Source: UBA6059 sp040219045
Lineage (GTDB): Bacteria > Bacteroidota > Bacteroidia > Cytophagales > Cyclobacteriaceae
Reading direction: 5' to 3'
Assembly: GCA_965229505.1 (NCBI GenBank)
Contig: OZ245881.1
Coordinates: 4,030,001 to 4,094,000, forward strand
DNA: 64,000 nucleotides
Below, one piece after another: positions 1-12,800 of this stretch. The translations under genes and the position numbers were made by a program. Below the pieces are notes generated by a model. It was not told where the DNA came from and ran no database searches. It saw nothing but the letters and a program-made list of their open reading frames with translations. Within the stretch, counting starts at the first letter, position 1. Each line of letters starts with the position of its first letter.

Positions 1-2
1 CT

Positions 3-722
3 GATGTATGCATTGTATTGCTTGATGCTAACGGCAAGGCGGTACTCTCTAAGCATTATGGGTATTCGGGTACGGATCAGGGCCAGAGTATTATCCCTAC
101 CGGGAATAACGCATTTGCGGTGATGGGCGTGACCAACCGTTCAGCCTTTGGTAGTGATGATTCGCAGCTTGGGGGCAACAACATACTATTCAACATTATC
201 GATAGTGAAGGTCAACTGAAGCAAAACAAAATCTATGGATCGACCAGCGGAGAGGGCAATGTCAATGTGAGTGACGCTCCTGTCACCATGGTGCAAGACG
301 GGCTGGGGTTTGCGGGTATGGCCAATGATGATGTATCCAATGCGATTATGATCAGGCTGACCTCCACAGGCGAGTTGATTGCATTTAGTAACCTGAATTT
401 GATCCAGCCTTCAATTAGTACATCGCTCATTAGGACTTTCAGAGGAGATTACATTATCACGGGTAGCGTCAATACACTGGCGGATGAGGTCACCTCAGTA
501 GACAGAGGCACGGACATGCTGGTCATGAACGTCAATCAGAACTTCACTGTCAATGCCAACCGGGTGTATAATTATGGAGGCGAAGAAAATGATATCTCTA
601 ACGGAATCGTGCAGCTGCCGTCGAGCAATCTGGTGATACTCGGTACCACCGACTTTGAGAATGGTAATACCATGATCACGCTGATGAAGACCAACGCCAC
701 CGGGCGCTTGATCAGCAATTGA
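3..722 (+). CDS. C-terminal part of a propeller-like surface protein (5' end outside window)
   Basis: The reading frame is open to the left edge of the window, so this is the last 239 codons or so of a longer gene. The first internal start-like codon (TTG at 18) is probably not a true start. The protein consists of repeating segments of about 50-60 residues that alternate hydrophobic strands with phrases such as DANGK, DSEGQ, TSTGE and a final MKTNATG. This pattern is typical of Bacteroidota exported lipoproteins with beta-propeller-like blades that end in a 'KTD.NG' turn. No enzyme motif is visible. No T9SS sorting domain follows the last blade, so the protein is more likely anchored through the missing N-terminus, for example as a lipoprotein. 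Function unknown. The propeller reading is an inference from the periodicity. Confidence 0.7.
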   Translation, partial: DVCIVLLDANGKAVLSKHYGYSGTDQGQSIIPTGNNAFAVMGVTNRSAFGSDDSQLGGNNILFNIIDSEGQLKQNKIYGSTSGEGNVNVSDAPVTMVQDGLGFAGMANDDVSNAIMIRLTSTGELIAFSNLNLIQPSISTSLIRTFRGDYIITGSVNTLADEVTSVDRGTDMLVMNVNQNFTVNANRVYNYGGEENDISNGIVQLPSSNLVILGTTDFENGNTMITLMKTNATGRLISN

Positions 723-738
723 TATTTATTGTATTTAA

Positions 739-773
739 TCAAGAATTATTTGCTTAAGTAAAATAATTCTTGA
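739..773. repeat. Perfect 13-bp inverted repeat between two surface-protein genes
   Basis: TCAAGAATTATTT (739-751) and its exact reverse complement (761-773) flank a 9-nt loop. It starts 16 nt after the stop of the upstream gene. The stem is AT-rich and no T-run follows on the plus strand, so it is a weak terminator at best. It could also be a processing hairpin or an operator for the giant gene that starts at 826. Confidence 0.5.
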
Positions 774-825
774 AATAGTTAAATAATATTTTGACTTTTA
801 CTTCTGGTTTAAAGCCAAAGAGTCT

Positions 826-3800
826 ATGAAGAGAATTTTACTGTCCTTTGTTCTGCTGTTCATTGCAGGTGCATTATTTGCGCAAACTATACCGGTAACT
901 GATTTAAATGGCGTGGCGGTTGGCGTGGACACAACTACATCGTTTACGGAAGATGCCGGGCCTGTACTGATTGCACAGAATGCACTAGTGGATGACCCTG
1001 ATGCTGCAGGTACTATTCTGTCTATGACGATCACGGTGACTAATGATTTGGACGGTATAGCGGATACACTGTACTTGAATGCAGCTGCCACAACAGCCGC
1101 ATCCGGAGCTAGTATTACAGTAACAGCCTACAATGACGCAACAGGTGCTTTAGTTTTATCAGGTTCTTCTCTCGAAATTAATTACCAATCGGTACTTCAG
1201 GGCGTTCAATACGAGAACTTAAGTGATGCACCCACAGAGACTGACCGGTCAATTACAGTTGTTGTAACAGATTTGGATGGATCGAGTGTTGCCACTACTT
1301 CTACTGTGAGTGTCAGCGGAGTAAATGATACACCTGCTACTGACCTCAATGGAGCTCCTGTTGGTGTTGATACCACTACCGCTTTCACCGAGGATGGAGG
1401 TGCGGTTTTGATTGCCGAAAATGCTCTGGTATCCGATGTAGATAGCGGGGACGATATTGAGTCTATGACTATCACCGTGACTAACGACCTTGATGGGGTA
1501 GCGGATACTTTATACTTGAATGGAGCCGCCACTACAGCTGCATCCGGAGCAAGCATTACAGTGACGCCCTATAATGATGGTACTGGTGTCTTAGCCTTCT
1601 CTGGCACAGCTACTCCTGCTGAATATGAATCTGTATTGCAAGGAGTTCAGTACGAAAATTTGAGCGACAATCCTACAGAAACTGATAGGGCTATTACGGT
1701 AGTGGTCAATGATGGGACTGTACCTAGCGTCACAACTACTAGCACTGTCTCCGTGACTGCTGCTAATGACCCCCCTGTCACTGACCTCAATGGAGCTCCT
1801 GTTGGTGTTGATACCACTACCGCTTTCACCGAGGATGGAGGTGCGGTTTTGATTGCCGAAAATGCTCTGGTATCCGATGTAGATACCGGGGACGATATTG
1901 AGTCTATGACTATCACCGTGACTAACGACCTTGATGGGGTAGCGGATACTTTATACTTGAATGGAGCTGCTACTACAGCTGCTTCGGGAGCAAGTATCAC
2001 AGTGACTCCCTATGATGATGGCACGGGTATTTTGGCCTTTTCGGGTGCTGCAACTCCAGCAGAATACCAATCAGTGCTGCAAGGTGTTCAATATGAAAAC
2101 TTAAGTGACAACCCTACCGAAACAGATAGGGCTATTACGGTAGTGGTCAATGATGGAGATGATCCCAGTGTTAGCACAACAAGTACAGTTTCTGTCACAG
2201 CGGTAAATGATGTACCGGAAATCGCCAACCTGGGAGGAGACGCATTTACTTACACAGGAGGATCAGGAGCTCAGATTTTAGATCAGAGCACGGCAGCTGT
2301 TTTGTCCGATGCGGAAAGTGCAGCTGATTTTGATGGTGGCAACTTGTCTGTAACCATTCCGGTAGGAAAGCAGGCTGCTGAAGATTTTTTATCTTTTGAT
2401 GGAGGAGTGGTAATCGATGGTCTTAGCTCTGGAAGTAATGTGATTATAAGTGGAGTAACTGTAGGTACCATAGATAATAATCTAGCTGTCGGTGAAGACT
2501 TGATCGTAACCTTAAATAGTGACGCCACCATACCACGAGTACAAACTTTGATCCGAGCCATCACTTACACGAATACGGATCCATTAACGCCTACCACGGG
2601 TGCGCGGACTGTGCGTGTGACGGTTGATGACAATGATGGCCCGCCCTCAACATCTATCAATTACGATGTGACGGTAACGGTCGCTCCACCTGCCGGGCCT
2701 ACCCTCGATAGTGTTGCCTGGGTGGGTGACGGCTCGGGAAATATCACCGGACTCTATGTGGAGTTTAGTGAAGATGTAGATATCGTGGATGGTAATGGTG
2801 CTACAGCAGGCTTTGATGCCTTTAGCTTTTCAGCAGGTGGCTATACTTTTGATGACACAGACTACACTACTAGTTCTGCCGTATCGAACCTAACTTTTAC
2901 GCTGGCTACTCCGATCATGGGTACAGCAGGTCCTGTTGCAGATCTGATCTATGATGATGCTAATACCTCATCGATTATTTCCGATGCTACAGCTCAGGAA
3001 ATGGATGACCTGGAGCAGGAAGCAATTGACGATGCAGCCGAGCCTGTTATGATTGCTGCTAGCACATATGATCATGATGGTAACGGTCAAATTGATTCGT
3101 TAGCAATTACTTTCTCGGAGATTATAGATCAATCAACGATTGCTAGTAACGGCGGTGATTTTACGATAGGAAGTTCTTATGCGGCAACTGCTGCCGATAC
3201 AGACACAGGTGCTGATGATATCGATGTATATGTGCTCTTGACAGAGAAGACTACTCCAGACACAGATGCCACCCCTTCCATCACATTGTCTGCCACCCCG
3301 ACATTTACTGATGCTAACGGTATTGCAGCGTTAGCCTCCGATAATATTACTCCCGCTGACGGAGCTGCTCCTGTGATTGTATCTGCCGTGACCGACGACA
3401 TCAATGCAGACGGCTTCATAGAAACCGTCGTATTGACCTTTAGTGAGCCTATAGATGATGATGCTGCAGGCAGTGATCTTGATCTTATAGATGTCGATGG
3501 ATATAGTGGCGAGTCACCTGATAGTGACAATGACGATGATGATGAGGTGACCATTACATTTACTCCTCAATCATCGCCTAACTACGATACTGATGCAACA
3601 CCGAACATTATATTGCCGATAGGTGCTGTAGAGGATGGTTTTGATAATGCTGTTAGCGCCATACAGACCTTTACGGGCACAGAGGATGGAGCGGATCCTT
3701 CATTGATAGATCTTGTGATAGGTACTGGTAATACTTATATCGAAGCAAGATTCTCCGAGGATATTTATGGCACGGGTACTGGAGGAGCTATAGCCATAGC

Positions 3801-6800
3801 AGATTTCACTTACAATACGACTGGTGATGCACTTGCCACGGTCACTAGCATTACAGATCTTGACGATGTTGCCCTTTCTGGGCCTGAGGATACTGTGAGA
3901 TTTGCCCTGTCTTTTAGCCCAAAGCAGGCCGATGGAGGTGATGAACTTGATATCTCACCAATAGCCAGTACCGTTGAAGACATCACCGGCAACAATTATT
4001 TATCAGACGATATTGAATCAGGAGTATTTCCAACAGTAAGCGCAGTTACCTTCAACTCTTACTCTGTGATCGCTAACAATGACACTTTGTACCTTGAATT
4101 TAGTAGAGCTGTCGATCGCGAAAATGGTACTGCTGCCAATAAAACGGCTCCTATCAGAATATCAGATGAACTGAGGCTGAAGCCGGGATCATTTAATGAC
4201 CCGGATGGTGGTGTTACTGGTTTTAGTCTTACTGGGATAAGAGATAGCCTCAATGCTACGCTGACTGAAAACGGCCGTGGTTACGTGGGTGTGAAAATTG
4301 GATTGACTTTCACAGGAACACCTAGCGGAAACGAAACTTTCGAGATGGAGCCTAGCGGCACTAATCAAATAAGGGCGAGTGATGATAATGTCTCAATGCT
4401 TGCCACAGAGGAGATTACCATTACTTTAATTGATGAGCTAGCCCCCACCTTTATCGATTCTTCCTATGCATCGACACCTTCTGTTGGTGTCGGTCAAATC
4501 TTCGGTGGTTCAGAAGTAACAACTATCACCGTCGACTGGGATGAAGCCGGACTTACGGTGACGGGTGATTTTACCGATCTCCATGGAATATATGGTGCAA
4601 GTGAACCCTTCAATGATATCGGTGGAGGATTGTACACCTTCAACCTGTTTCCGGCCACCTTTCTTAATAATGGCACGCGTACATTTTCAGTGACGGCAAC
4701 TGATATGTCTGTTAATGCGAACAGCACGACAGTCACGGATTTTGAAATAGACATGGATAGTGAGACGTTTGTTACGAATAACCAGTTGTTTACTGCAGAC
4801 GATAATAGCTCTGCTCCATCGGGAATCACGCTGACTGGCACCACTGATGATAATGCCGATATTTTGGATGTTACCATTGATGGATCTACCTATGAGAGCG
4901 ATGGTGCAGCGGCGGCTGCTTTCACTCTTGGAGGGGGAGTATGGTCGCTTGACCTGTTTGTGGCTGGGGCAGGAACTTTGACGCCTGGAGCGTATGATAT
5001 TGATATATCATCTCGCGATGACGAAGGAAATACCTTTTCCGATACTTTCGAGAACGGGTTGGTTATCACAGATGGCGTGACGGTAACAGCTGGATTGTTC
5101 GGTGACGCCTGTTTAGATCGCGAGTATGTAACGATGACTAATGACATTGTCATTACAGAAGATCAGGGCCCGGATATTTCTGCGGGAATCGCTCAGACGA
5201 TCAGAGTACTATTTCCTGCTGGCTTTGAGTTTACTATTTCTGACTTGCCTACGCCTGCTATTAGCGTTGGAGGGACGGGTTTTTCCAACCCAAGTTATGA
5301 TTCTATTGCGCCCAACTTACTGGAGATTATATTTGATGCAAGTGATGCCAGCCTTGACGAGATCAATTCTATTACTATAAGTAACTTATCTGTTAGAACT
5401 ACTTCAGCGGCATCCATCGGCACATCAGATATAACTTATCAGATAGGGACAGCTACTATTCAGGGCTTAGCTGCAGACAGTGACTTGGGAGACGTTTCCT
5501 ATGTTGTTCCTTCACGGCCGAATTCGGGTACGGCGGTGAATGTTGAATATTGTGATGAAGCAACATTCGTTGTTGGTGATATTGCTGCGGTTAATAGTGC
5601 AAACCATATATGGTACGACGACCTGGACGATGTTTACAAGTCATCTATTCACACTGGAGCGGTAGCTGCTGCAGGCGATATTAATCTAGACATGAGTACG
5701 CCTGCAGTTTATACCTATTATGTCACCAATACAGCTGGTGGTTCATGCGAATCTATGCCAACGACTGTCACTATTACAATTAATCCCAACCCAGTGGTAG
5801 ACGCAGGTACTGACCTGACCGGAGGATTAGCAGTTTGTAGTAAAGAAGATATTCTACTCGGGGGTTCACCGACCCTCACAACGACTACAACCGGACCATA
5901 TACTTACGTATGGACCTCCAACGTCGGTAGTGTTGCAGCATTCTCAGATGATGAGCTGACAGGACAGACGGCAGCTCCAAACCCTAACATCCCAGCTCCG
6001 ACAAATACCAATGCCTATCCCGGAGCAGATGCTACACTCCGGTATACGCTGAATATTACTGATGGCAATAGCTGTTCTGGTTCTGACTTTATCGATGTGC
6101 AAGTTCACCCGGCTATTAACCCTACACTTGCGCTAGACCCAGCTGGTGGCACTTATACTGAGACAAGTATTCCGGTAGAGTTGGTTGTTACACCAGCGGC
6201 TGAGGACCCATTCAATGAAGGCATATTCAGTGGTGCTGGAATTGTATATAATGATGATGCTTCGGCAATGTACTACGAGTTTAGACCTCAGGATGTTGGA
6301 GACGGTATTTACCCTATTGCCTACACATTTACTGACGCAATTACAGGTTGCCAGGAATCTGTGAGTACCTCCGTCACGGTAACCTCTGGTGCTGCAGGTT
6401 CCACTTTTGATAATCTTCCTAATGCGGATGGTGGTGTTGATGCGGGTGTGTGTGTTAACGAAACGCCTTTTACAATTAAGTTGAACGCCACGGATGCTAC
6501 CTTTTTGGATGGCATTGGCCCAGATCCGCGCTACGAAGCTATCAACATTAAATATCCTGATTTCACCACTAATATGGCTCGTGTTTCAGGTGCGATTGGT
6601 GATTTCGATAGCAATGATGAATATACCTACGATCCAGCACTTGCGATCGCAAATGGAGGCTCTTTCGGGGAAAATACTATTGTGATAGAGTTACGTCAAT
6701 ACGATGGTAATCCTGTTGTGACTAGCACTAATGATTTCTTTTGGGTTTCTCAACAAACTAAAATCTATCCTTTACCTGATTTGGGAATTTTTATTGAGGA

Positions 6801-9800
6801 CGAAGCTACCTTAAACTTTACTGACAATATATACGACCCAGTTGAGCAAAATTATTGCGAAGATGGGGGTAATCTTGTGTTTACAGCTACGGTTTCTAAC
6901 CAAGAGACGGCCAGTGGCAGCTACCGCATTCGTAGAGTGGCACCTTCGGGTACGGCTTTGACGGCATTTGGCGGCACGATTGATCTTGCAGACCCTTTAA
7001 GTGATGCTTCATTTATGCAGGGGCAGTATGAGGTAGAATTTGTGAACCTTGCTGCTGATGATGCGGCCGCTTTTGGAGGTAGCGGATGTACCGATACTAC
7101 TACTGTTCAGTTCAATATCCGTGCTACACCTGTTGCGTATGAATTAGATCTAGGTGGTACGGCAAAGGGAGTGGATAGATTTGATGCAGATCCAAATCTA
7201 AGCACAGAGCCTGGTTCAGCTGTAGATTACATATTCAGGTATTGCGAGAGCGAAACAAGCTTCGAAACACTTAGAGTAGCAGGAGTTGGCCCAGATGAGC
7301 GTGTAAATTGGTATGATGAAAACCTGACACTATTAGGTACCTCTACTGCTAATGGTTCCAAAATATCAGGCTCAGAACTTTTTCAAACAGCCTCCGCTTT
7401 TCCTCCTGATCCTGGCGTGTATACTTTTGGCTACACTGTTACGGATTATATCGGAGCATCTGCAGGATTTGAAGGCTGTGAAGGTGATTTTACAATAGTA
7501 CAAATTGACGTATATCCGGATGTAGTCAATCCTCCGATTGATTTGACTTATTCAGCGCGTGGTGAAGATAAATCCTCAGGGTCGGAAGAGAACTATTTCG
7601 TCTACGAGTACTGCTATGGTGAGACCATCGAGGGGTTGACCGTAGTGCATGACAGTTTATTGGAGGATTTCGATAGTGGAGTTCCCAGTGGTTGGTCGGG
7701 AGTGTTGACGGGTGCTTCACCGTCGGGTGCCGCTCTAGCTGAGGGAGGCACTGGAAATGCCATTCGGTTAGAGACTGATGATACTGATAATGAACTAATA
7801 TCCGCGGAATATCAGAGTATTCAACACGTATCATTCGACTATCGCACAGACGGTGTGGCTACTGGCGCAAGCTTTGTAGTAGAAGTCAGAGGAGCTGAAG
7901 CGACTTATCAAATAGGATCGCTGGTGGCTAATAGCAATGGTTATCAGACTTTTGAAGCTGATATTCTTGGTAGCTTGACTGACGCTGATGTAAGAATATA
8001 CATCGATGTTACAGGTGATGTCGATTTGATTATTGATAATTTTAGCGTTAGTAGTACGATTCCTAATAAGACCTTCTATCAATGGTCTTATCACGATGGT
8101 GGATCCATAGTCTTGATAGATGGAGCGATTGATGGATCTGATGACCAGGCAGGGGCAGGAGTTGTCACCACCCAGGGTAATGATAGCATTACGTCTGATC
8201 AGTTGATTGCAATAATAGGTACGGATCCTCCGCCAGCTGGCACATATACGTTTTATGTAAACAAGGTAGAGAATATTAATGGTACGGATTCTCCTAATTT
8301 TGATGGATGTGAAGGCGAGACGACCCAAATTGATATTGTGGTATACCCAATTCCAGCAGCGCCAACAGGTTTTGATACCGATATCAATGCCCATAGCGGA
8401 GAATTGAATATCAATACTCGGATATCGTCTACTGACTTGGTAGATGTACCTGGTAGTGCCAATGTTGACTACATCTGGTCAGCTACCAATGCGATCGGTG
8501 CGACTGATAGCATCAATTCATTAACTTCCTTTCCTACCGGAACGATTAACAATGCCGACTTAACTTATGGTCAGCTGCTTTCTAACCTTTCCAGCCCTAT
8601 TGCTGACCCATCAGGTTATTATACCGTTTCATCAACCTACAATGGTTCGGCCTACCTATTTCAGGTCACTAATGAATTGAATCGACAAACATCAGTCTTC
8701 CCGGGTTGTGGAAGTGCTACCGGTACGCAGGTCGATTTCACTATTTATCCATTGGCTGAAAAGCCAATTTTGTCTGATACTAACGATATCAGCAAGACTA
8801 ATCTCTTCTTCGATGACAACTCAACTGGTGGTGATTTGACCGACGATATTGGTGAAAATCTTGAATTAAACTTCTGTGCTGGTGATCTGGCTGCATTGGA
8901 TTCGATCAGTATTGTCTCAAGATATCTTAGTAGTAATGATAGAGAGTTTACATGGTATCGATCTAATATTGCGGGTACCAAGTTGCAGGAAATAAACATT
9001 GGTGATGCCGACGGTAGCTTTGCTACTGCATCTGAGCTTTTTTTAACCGGTATCAATAATGATCTGACCACCTATTATCTGGTAACCCAAACAACAGATA
9101 TAGAATCCGGGACATATGATGGTGGTGAATCTGATTCGGTGAGGTTGAAGGTAAATATTTATAATATCCCTTCGGCACCTGAATCAGCGATAGCGGGGGA
9201 TAGCACTGAGTTTTACTATTGCTTTGGAGAACCTATTCGCGACCTTGTGGTCGAGGGAGAGTCGCCAGCGCAATTCTACTGGTATGCGTCTGAGGCGGAT
9301 GCCCAGGCAGGTACCAACAGACTCAATGGTGGAAGCCCAACAACCACCCTCACGGCTGCACTCATGGATCCTGATGAGAACGGCTTGGCTGACTTAACTG
9401 GCACACCAGTTGCAGGTACCTATACTTTTTATGCAACTCAGGTGACGGATTTTTCCGTAACTCCTGAGACTGATTTTGTGAGCCCATCCTTCGTCGGGTG
9501 TGAAGGTCAGCCTATCGAATTTACGATTTACGTGCGTAGCATACCTCAATTACCTGACGTATCGTTCATGGAACAGTTTCTTTGTGAAACTGAGAACGCC
9601 TCGCCATTTTCGATTACCAATAGAGCTACTGGGGCACTAGTAACGTGGTATGAGGATAACCAAACGACTATCAGAAAGTCTGCAGAGCAAAATTCTTTTG
9701 ATCCTGATGATGTAGGAGATGGTGGTATTGTATTGCCACTTGATATTACAACCAGATTTTATGTGGGGCAGAGGACTGATTCTCTTTTTAATGGAAGTGA

Positions 9801-12800
9801 ATTTATTGGTTGTATTAGTCCGCTGGAGTATGTGGAGGTGACACAATTCGAAAAACCGCTCACACCTACTGTTACCTATGAGGGTACGTCATCGAATCCT
9901 GCCACCCCTACGACTATTTTTGAGGCAGGTGTTTGTGAGGGGAGTACGGATAGCGCTTTGGAGCTGCAAGTCTCTAGTACTCAAGAGTCTCCCGCTTATT
10001 TCAAATGGTATAGCACGGATGCGTCAGGTGTTATTAATCAATTGGTATTCACCACCGGACAAATCGCAGGTAATGCTCCTATAACAGTCACAGGAGCTGA
10101 CTTGAACCTCGAGACGGCCACAGAAGGCGTGAGGTATTTTAAAGTGGCACAGGTTGCTGAGTTTGCTGATTTTGATGGGTGCGAAACGGTTACTGCAAAC
10201 ATGCAGCGAGTGCAGATCAATATTTTCAGGAGCCCGGCTTTTCCAACGTTCTCTGTTGCGGATAATGATGCCTTTAGTACTACTAATAATACTACTCAGT
10301 TCTATTTGGTATATGACTCTACAGGCATGAGTTTGTACAACGACCAGTTGAAAAATGACGTGTTTACAGCAACTGGAACCAATACAGCAGGTGTTCCTGG
10401 AGCACTTACCAATACAGCTCCACAAGAGTACAATTGGTATTATAACTCAAGTCTTGAGTTGGCAGATGATCCAACGGCTGATTTTGATGATCTTAATATG
10501 ACATCAATCCTGCCTCGTGATAATGGAGGTTTTAATAATCCGACGACCATCGAAACCTATTCCTACGAGGTTCGTCAAGGACAGTTTAGAGGTCAGAATG
10601 CTAACCCTGAGGCATGTGAGAGCCCATCTCAATTCGTAGATGTGAACATAATCCCTATACCAGACACACCAACGCCGGTGGAAGTACTCGTAGAGCTTTG
10701 TGAGGATGAAACTGTTGGGTCATTATCCATTACTAACAGAGCCCCTGGTGCTCAGGTGCATTGGTTTAATGAAGACCCAAGAGTCAACCCCAACGCGGAC
10801 ACCCTCAACAGCATTGCTGACTTCACCTATGTACCCACTGAAGTACAAGGAAATGATGGTACTTACACTTACTATGTAAGACAAGTCACAAATGTTGAGA
10901 TTGGTGGTACAAATTTCCAGGGAGCTGTAAGTGATGTCGCGATAGTAACAGTAACCGTCTATCCTAACGCAGGTGTGCCAGAATCTACCGCAGAGAATAA
11001 TAGGTATGTCTATTGTATTGGAGAAAGAATTGAGAACCTTCAGGTGGACAATCCCGAGACTGGAGTGACCTATGCCTGGTATGGTGACATTAACCTCAAC
11101 TCTTTCCTTGGAAATACGACTAGCAACAACAATAACCTTATTCCTTCGCTCAACGGCGCGTTTGATGAAAATACAGTAGGAACATATAATTACTATGTAA
11201 CCTCTACGCTCGCTGGTCAGGGGTGTGAGAGTAGCCCAACATTGGTTCAGGTAATTATTAATGGTTTGCCTGATCCTGAGATTAAATTTGATACGGGGAT
11301 TGCCTTCGAAAATGAGGAGGATGTGCCCGAGTTTTATCAGATGTGTGTGGATGAGTCTCCACTGTCAATCATCGGATCAAGTGAAGGAAGTTCATTTGGT
11401 ACATTTACGGGTGATGGTGTGGTTCAGGGAACCAATGGTCGTGCGACATTTGACCCATTGCTAGCTCTTGGTATTGCTGATCCGTTAGATATGCCAGAGT
11501 TCGGAATTGACACTATTATGGTGAATTACAACCTGGCTAATTCTAATGACTGTGATGATAACTTTCAAGTTGGATTTGTGGTAACCGCTCTTCCAAGACC
11601 AAACTTTGAAGCTAGTATAAGCTCTCCTATCAACGTTCCGGTACTCATAGAAGATGAAGACCTTGGGGTGGCCTGCGTAGATGTAGACCCTAACAATTTG
11701 GCGACCGTTACAAGATTGACACTTCGAGCTTCCGGGGGAAGAAGAACCGGTGAGTTTATTATTAGCAACGCTTTAAGAGATACGACTTTGGCGATAGCGA
11801 ACGGTAGCGTGGAGTTCGATCTTGACTTATGGAGTAATCCCAGCAGAACACAGGATACGCTTTTCATTCGGTACGTTTTCGCAGATGCATTTGGCTGCTC
11901 TTATTTCAAGGATAAGAAAATCGTACTGCACGAAAACCCAATGGTTGAATTTGAGAACATCGTAGGTTGTATAGGTGAGCCTGCAACATTTACAGCGAGA
12001 GCTCTGGCACCATTTACTAATGATGACATTGAGTTCTGGGACTGGACATTGATTAACAATCAGACAGGTCAAATTGCCGAGACTACTTCATTTGCTGATG
12101 GTTCTCAATCCATTGTGACTACTATTTCTGACCCAAGTACCTATAGGGTTTCTGTACGTGGCAGATCTGCAAAATATGAACCTATTAATAACCTGGCAAC
12201 TTGTGTTTCGATTGATGAATCAACGACCAATAGTACAACACCAGACGTGGACGAGGAGCGTGATGAAGTCGGAAATACCCAACTCGTTCCGATAGGTGAT
12301 TTCCCTGAGGTTGATTTTTCATGGCGATTTATTACGGAGAATGAAGTCACTACAGTGGAAGGTAAGGAAACCGACTTGGAAGACTTAAAAGACGTCAATG
12401 GCGATCCTTTGAATGGAGTGTCTCAAGTTTGGATGGACTGGGGAGATGGTTCTGCTTTGGATACACTTCTAGCTAATGAGGGTATAGGCAAAGCATTTGG
12501 TTTTGAGGAACACACCTATACCTCAGATGGATGGTATGATGCAAAATTGAAGGTCAGCACCGTAAATGGTTGCGTGGACTCGGTCACTAAGGTCATTAAA
12601 ATATTGCCTCATATTGTAGTTGATCCAGCTATAGGGATTATCAATAATTTTGAGGTGGTTAGCCAGTCAGAAGCTGGATGGTTTGTAGATGAAACTGAAA
12701 TGGGTAGCGTAGCTGACAAAACCACATCTTGGACATATGGACCGATTGATAGTTCGATAGCCCAAAATGGGTTTGCAGGTAGCCAGGGCTGGGGTACTGA

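Noticed and set aside
898..2220. Regular repeats that could suggest a CRISPR array
   Set aside because: Units are 441 nt, in frame, encode cadherin-like domains and have no unique spacers.
7831..8394. 187-codon minus-strand frame inside the giant adhesin gene
   Set aside because: Low-complexity translation, antisense to well-ordered Ig-like repeats, no start context and no family match.
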